33,544 bases of DNA, from contig NZ_JARJLM010000371.1 of assembly GCF_029335485.1 (NCBI RefSeq), positions 1 to 33,544 on the forward strand, given 5' to 3'. The DNA is from Cupriavidus basilensis (GTDB lineage Bacteria; Pseudomonadota; Gammaproteobacteria; Burkholderiales; Burkholderiaceae). The notes under the pieces were generated by a model. The model was not told where the DNA came from. It ran no database searches and worked only from the letters and a program-made list of their open reading frames with translations. A program made the translations under genes and the position numbers. Positions 30,891 through 33,544 of this stretch are shown piece by piece (the first letter of the stretch is position 1; each line of letters opens with the position of its first letter).

Positions 30891-31700
30891 ATGACGATCA
30901 CCATCAACGAAGACCTCCGCGCCTACATCGATCCACTTACAGAAGGCGAATACGCGGCACTCGAACGCAGCTTACTCTCGGAAGGGTGCCGCGATGCGCT
31001 GGTGTTGTGGGGCGATCTCCTGGTGGACGGACACAACCGCTACAGCATCTGCCAGGAGCACGGAATCCCTTTCAATACGGTGCAAAACCAGACGTTCCAG
31101 TCGATGGACGATGTGCACCTGTGGATGATCGACAATCACCTCGGGCGGCGCAGCGTATCGGATTTCCAACGAGGCATACTCGCACTGCGGAAGAAGGAAA
31201 TCGTATCCGCGCGTCTGGCACAAGCGCAAGCCCAGCGTTGTTCCGCAGAGCCTGCCGGGGCCGAAGTCGCCACGCAATCCGGCGCCGATCCAGTGTTGAC
31301 TCGCGAGGCTGTTGCCCGCACAGCGCGGGTGAGCAGTGCGACGCTCGGTCAGATCGAGAAAATCCAGAAGACAGCTGCGCCGGAGTTGGTCAGCGCAGTG
31401 AAGGCGGGCGTGATTTCCATCAACGCTGCGGCTGCCGTGGCCTCCTTGCCTGGCGAGAAGCAGGTAGCGGCCGTTGCTGGAGGCAAGAAGGAACTGCGCC
31501 AGGTGGCGAGGCAGGTGCGCGAGGCCCGCGTGCCACCCAAGCCCGAACCGGCACCCCCACCCAGCGACGCCACACCCGATCAACTTGCAATTCACCGCCT
31601 GACACTATTGGTTGCACAGATCACAGAAGAGCGCGATCAGTTGAAAAAGAAGGTGCAGCATTTGACGGTTGCACTTGCAGAGGCCCGCGGTGGCCAATAG
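30891..31700 (+). CDS. ParB/Spo0J-like nuclease-domain protein without a ParA partner
   Basis: A 269-residue protein with a ParB N-terminal-like domain. It has LTEGEYAALERSLLSEGCRD, then LVLWGDLLVDGHNRYSICQE HGIPF, where the DGHNR motif is the degenerate CTP/phosphate-binding box. The middle contains a helix-turn-helix-like segment (LTREAVARTARVSSATLGQI, IQKTAAPELVSAVKAGVISI NAA). The last 35 residues form a charged coiled coil (ITEERDQLKKKVQHLTVALA). This type is common on plasmids and islands as a solitary DNA-binding protein. No parA or parS is visible. It could be a regulator of a mobile element rather than a partition protein. Confidence 0.85.
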   Translation: MTITINEDLRAYIDPLTEGEYAALERSLLSEGCRDALVLWGDLLVDGHNRYSICQEHGIPFNTVQNQTFQSMDDVHLWMIDNHLGRRSVSDFQRGILALRKKEIVSARLAQAQAQRCSAEPAGAEVATQSGADPVLTREAVARTARVSSATLGQIEKIQKTAAPELVSAVKAGVISINAAAAVASLPGEKQVAAVAGGKKELRQVARQVREARVPPKPEPAPPPSDATPDQLAIHRLTLLVAQITEERDQLKKKVQHLTVALAEARGGQ

Positions 31701-31789
31701 CCTGCCGCGCATTTCATGAACGGCCACGGCGCAATGGCGCATCGTTGCCACTTGGAGTGGCGGAGATCGCCGGTCGAGGATCGAAGGAC

Positions 31790-31829
31790 ATGAGCCATTG
31801 TGGGTGGCTCATTATCCTCCTGAGGGAGG
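31790..31829 (+). terminator. Tandem hairpins after the ParB-like gene
   Basis: ATGAGCCA (31790-31797) and TGGCTCAT (31805-31812) form a perfect 8-base stem. CCTCC (31816-31820) and GGAGG (31825-31829) form a second, shorter stem just after it. They lie 90-130 bases beyond the ParB stop and may end its transcription, although no T run follows. Confidence 0.4.
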
Positions 31830-32367
31830 CCTGACCGTAGCCCCCGCTTTGGCGCGGTCCCCCAACGTTGCTTCTCGAAGCGGAACAACTTTACGCTGGC
31901 GGACGCGTGCGCGCGGCAACTCCCCGATTCCATTGCGACTGTCATGGCTGCCCTCACATTGCGAGGTTTGGGCAGGGCACTACATCAGCCCCTCCTGCTA
32001 AAGGGAAACGCTGATCAAATCGCTGTGCGGTGAGTCGTCGCGGCATGCGCCGAGTGCGTGGTCACAAGCATATCCATGAGGCAGGTCTGGAGATGAAGCG
32101 TTAGATCAGTTTTGCAGAAGCGGGATAAGCGGGATGCCGGGCTTGTGGCCAGAGAGGCTCCGATTCCGCTGCACCGAATTCGCCTGCTGCCTGCCTTCCT
32201 TCCTGGTTCAGAATGGCCTCGCTATTGCACCGCCGACAGGGCATTGGACGACATAGCGGTCCAACGCCCTGTCGCGGACGGCATCGTCTGACACGGCAAA
32301 CCGCGGTGCCGGTCGGATACAGACGCCATCCTCGGCGCCAGACTGCCGAAGCAGCTATCCGCAGGAC
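31830..32367. other. Intergenic stretch of about 540 bases
   Basis: No frame here shows a family motif or a ribosome site on either strand. It contains an imperfect 16-base hairpin at 32234-32274 (listed separately) and short GCGGGAT repeats near 32120-32135. Confidence 0.4.
32234..32274 (-). terminator. Long hairpin downstream of the chitosanase gene
   Basis: GACAGGGCATTGGAC (32235-32249) and GTCCAACGCCCTGTC (32259-32273) form a 15-base stem with one mismatch, plus one outer C-G pair, around a 9-base loop. It lies about 95 bases after the chitosanase stop on the minus strand. It may be a terminator or a REP-like palindrome; no T run follows. Confidence 0.45.
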
Positions 32368-33069
32368 CTACTTTGCCTCAGCCTCTTCAGACAGCAAGCC
32401 GTTCCAGAGCGCACCGGCTTCTTGCTGAATCCGGTCGTTCGGCAGCCATGTCTTGTTGGAGCCTGGGAAGACCACCAGGTAAGTCTCGCTCGCCAGCGAG
32501 CGATTCGCCGCACACTTGGGTCTGCCTGCGACTTTCCCTACGACCTCGTGACCTAGCTGGCGATGTAGTTGGATCGACCCTTCGCCAAACTTCTTCTCGG
32601 GCCCCGAGTCTGCTGCAATAGCAAATGCAATCTTGTCCCCGGAAATCACGGTTGCCAGGTCGCCCAGTTGCATGCCTAGTTGCTTGTAAGGAGCCTTGCA
32701 AGCCGCTTTATTTGCGGCATCGGCGCACCCAGGCAAGACAAAATATGGCGTGATGTTTGCGTCCGTCGGCTTTCCCTTTGGACCTGGAAGAGCGGTGCCG
32801 GCGGCAGACGTGTTGTCACAAGCCCGGATCTCCTTTGAGGCACCATCAGTATCGAGCTTCAGGTCCGCCGCCTTGACGATGATGGCCTTCCCATTGGACG
32901 TGCGGTAAACGAAAGGGTTGCCAATCCACTGGCTTGTGCCATCAGAAAACGTGACCGGTGCTGCACTGGCTTTTGCAACGAGTCGTTGCACGTCCTCCAG
33001 TGGCCCGGCGTGCGTCGGCCCGGCAGCCCACAAAGTAATGAGAGTCAAGGTGAGACCAAGCTTGCGCAT
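32368..33069 (-). CDS. Secreted GH75-type chitosanase-like protein
   Basis: A 233-residue exported protein from ATG 33069 behind CGGAGG, with a signal peptide of about 21 residues (LGLTLTLITLWAAGPTHA). The core follows fungal-type (GH75) chitosanases: NPFVYRTSNGKAIIVKAADL, ITPYFVLPGC, LGDLATVISGDKIAFAIAAD SGPEKKFGEGS and ETYLVVFPGSNKTW. The Asp and Glu residues in ADSGPEKKFGEGS correspond to the region of the catalytic pair reported for GH75 enzymes. It has Cys residues that could form disulfides in the periplasm. GH75 enzymes hydrolyse chitosan; activity here is inferred, and a chitosan-unrelated role is possible. No neighbours support a chitin pathway. Confidence 0.75.
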   Translation of the reverse strand: MRKLGLTLTLITLWAAGPTHAGPLEDVQRLVAKASAAPVTFSDGTSQWIGNPFVYRTSNGKAIIVKAADLKLDTDGASKEIRACDNTSAAGTALPGPKGKPTDANITPYFVLPGCADAANKAACKAPYKQLGMQLGDLATVISGDKIAFAIAADSGPEKKFGEGSIQLHRQLGHEVVGKVAGRPKCAANRSLASETYLVVFPGSNKTWLPNDRIQQEAGALWNGLLSEEAEAK

Positions 33070-33491
33070 ATTTCCTCCGCTTGTGATGTGAAGCATGGGT
33101 GGGGCAAGCGAATGCTACCTATCGACGTGCGCTCTGGGCATCCCTACAGAGAGGGGCTTTGACCCTGCGTGCCGCGCGCGATGCCGGCCCTTGGCCGCGC
33201 AGGCACAGCGTCGCGTGCCCAAGTGTCGTCGGGCCCTGGCAGTGATGGCGGTGCAGCTGGCAGCAGCTCGCGGGACACTTCCCTGCCGCCTGTTGCCGGC
33301 ATGAACAGCCAGCTCGAACCGCGCTGCTTCTCCCGCCCCGCTGATGGTTTTCGCCCCACCTCAAGAGTGGAGCATGAGACGCAAAAATGCCGTTTTCGCG
33401 CGCAGCGTCAGCCGATGTCAGAACTTGTCAGCTTTGCACGCGGGGGGCTCGCTAGCATCGGCGCCTGTCAAAAAGTGACTGGTCGCCCTCC
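33070..33491. other. Intergenic stretch of about 420 bases
   Basis: No convincing gene was found on either strand; the open frames are Arg/Ala-rich and lack motifs. It should hold the chitosanase promoter on the left and possibly that of the edge gene on the right. Confidence 0.4.
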
Positions 33492-33544
33492 ATGTACCGC
33501 TTATTCCCCAGCTTGCCCCGCCGCCCCGCCTCGCGCGCGCGGCA
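33492..33544 (+). CDS. Possible start of a gene running off the window
   Basis: ATG 33492 opens a frame, MYRLFPSLPRRPASRAR, that continues to the window edge. There is no strong ribosome site, and the residues are compatible with a signal peptide or with chance in GC-rich DNA. Nothing can be said about function. Confidence 0.25.
   Translation, partial: MYRLFPSLPRRPASRAR

Noticed and set aside
30378-30894. Open frames on both strands upstream of the ParB-like gene
   Set aside because: Low-complexity residues, competing frames of similar length and no family signal.
33095-33364. Short open frames near the right edge
   Set aside because: Arg/Ala/Cys-rich frames on both strands with no ribosome site or motif.

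Overview
The window is high-GC DNA with the gene style of a beta-proteobacterium of the Burkholderiales (Cupriavidus/Ralstonia/Achromobacter-like). This rests on long GC-rich genes, a TRAP transporter, several LysR regulators paired with enzymes, a methylmuconolactone pathway known from Cupriavidus and Pseudomonas, and an IS481-type remnant like those of Bordetella. Genus is inference. Catabolic blocks alternate with worn accessory DNA.

Layout. (1) 1-6678, plus strand: an operon for non-phosphorylative breakdown of sugar acids. It holds the tail of an upstream gene (perhaps a sugar-acid dehydratase), a XylX-type 2-keto-3-deoxy-acid dehydratase, TRAP permease subunits DctQ and DctM, a GlcD-type FAD 2-hydroxy-acid dehydrogenase, a 2-keto-3-deoxy-acid dehydrogenase (SDR) and a 2,4-diketo-3-deoxy-acid hydrolase. 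(2) 6680-11312: a scrap-yard. It contains an integron gene cassette with a good attC site (DinB gene), part of a second cassette, two MFS C-terminal fragments around an ArsR regulator, a broken LysR gene with an inverted half, a small membrane protein, a tyrosine-recombinase remnant and an internally deleted IS481-family element. (3) 11476-13447: a Fic AMP-transferase fused to a KfrB-like domain, translationally coupled to a small upstream gene, with two back-to-back perfect hairpins at the border. (4) 13461-17496: two Old Yellow Enzyme-type reductases, each divergent from its own regulator (LysR, then MerR with a clear palindromic operator). (5) 18124-21310: a Tat-exported metallophosphoesterase, a small cupredoxin and a membrane adenylate cyclase with a multi-histidine membrane anchor and a [2Fe-2S] ferredoxin domain. 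This is the best candidate here for an incompletely described redox-signalling module. (6) 21349-24636: a HAD phosphatase and pseudogenes (cupin dioxygenase, alpha/beta hydrolase, NAD(P)-binding protein). (7) 24636-30354, minus strand: a 4-methylmuconolactone-type (mml) modified 3-oxoadipate cluster. It holds an MBL-fold hydrolase, a LysR regulator, a two-subunit CoA-transferase, an MFS transporter, methylmuconolactone methylisomerase (MmlI, with all four known active-site residues) and a CatC-like isomerase. (8) 30891-33544: a lone ParB-like protein and a secreted GH75-type chitosanase, with hairpins between them and a gene possibly starting at the right edge.

How they work together. In block 1, sugar acids would enter through TRAP, be dehydrated to 2-keto-3-deoxy acids, and go either to a 2-oxoglutarate-semialdehyde route (XylX type) or to pyruvate plus glycolate or lactate (SDR plus hydrolase), with the FAD enzyme oxidising the hydroxy acid. 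In block 7, methylmuconolactone would be imported, isomerised by MmlI and the CatC-like protein, hydrolysed and activated to a CoA ester. The final thiolase is not in the window. No rRNA, tRNA or CRISPR array was seen.
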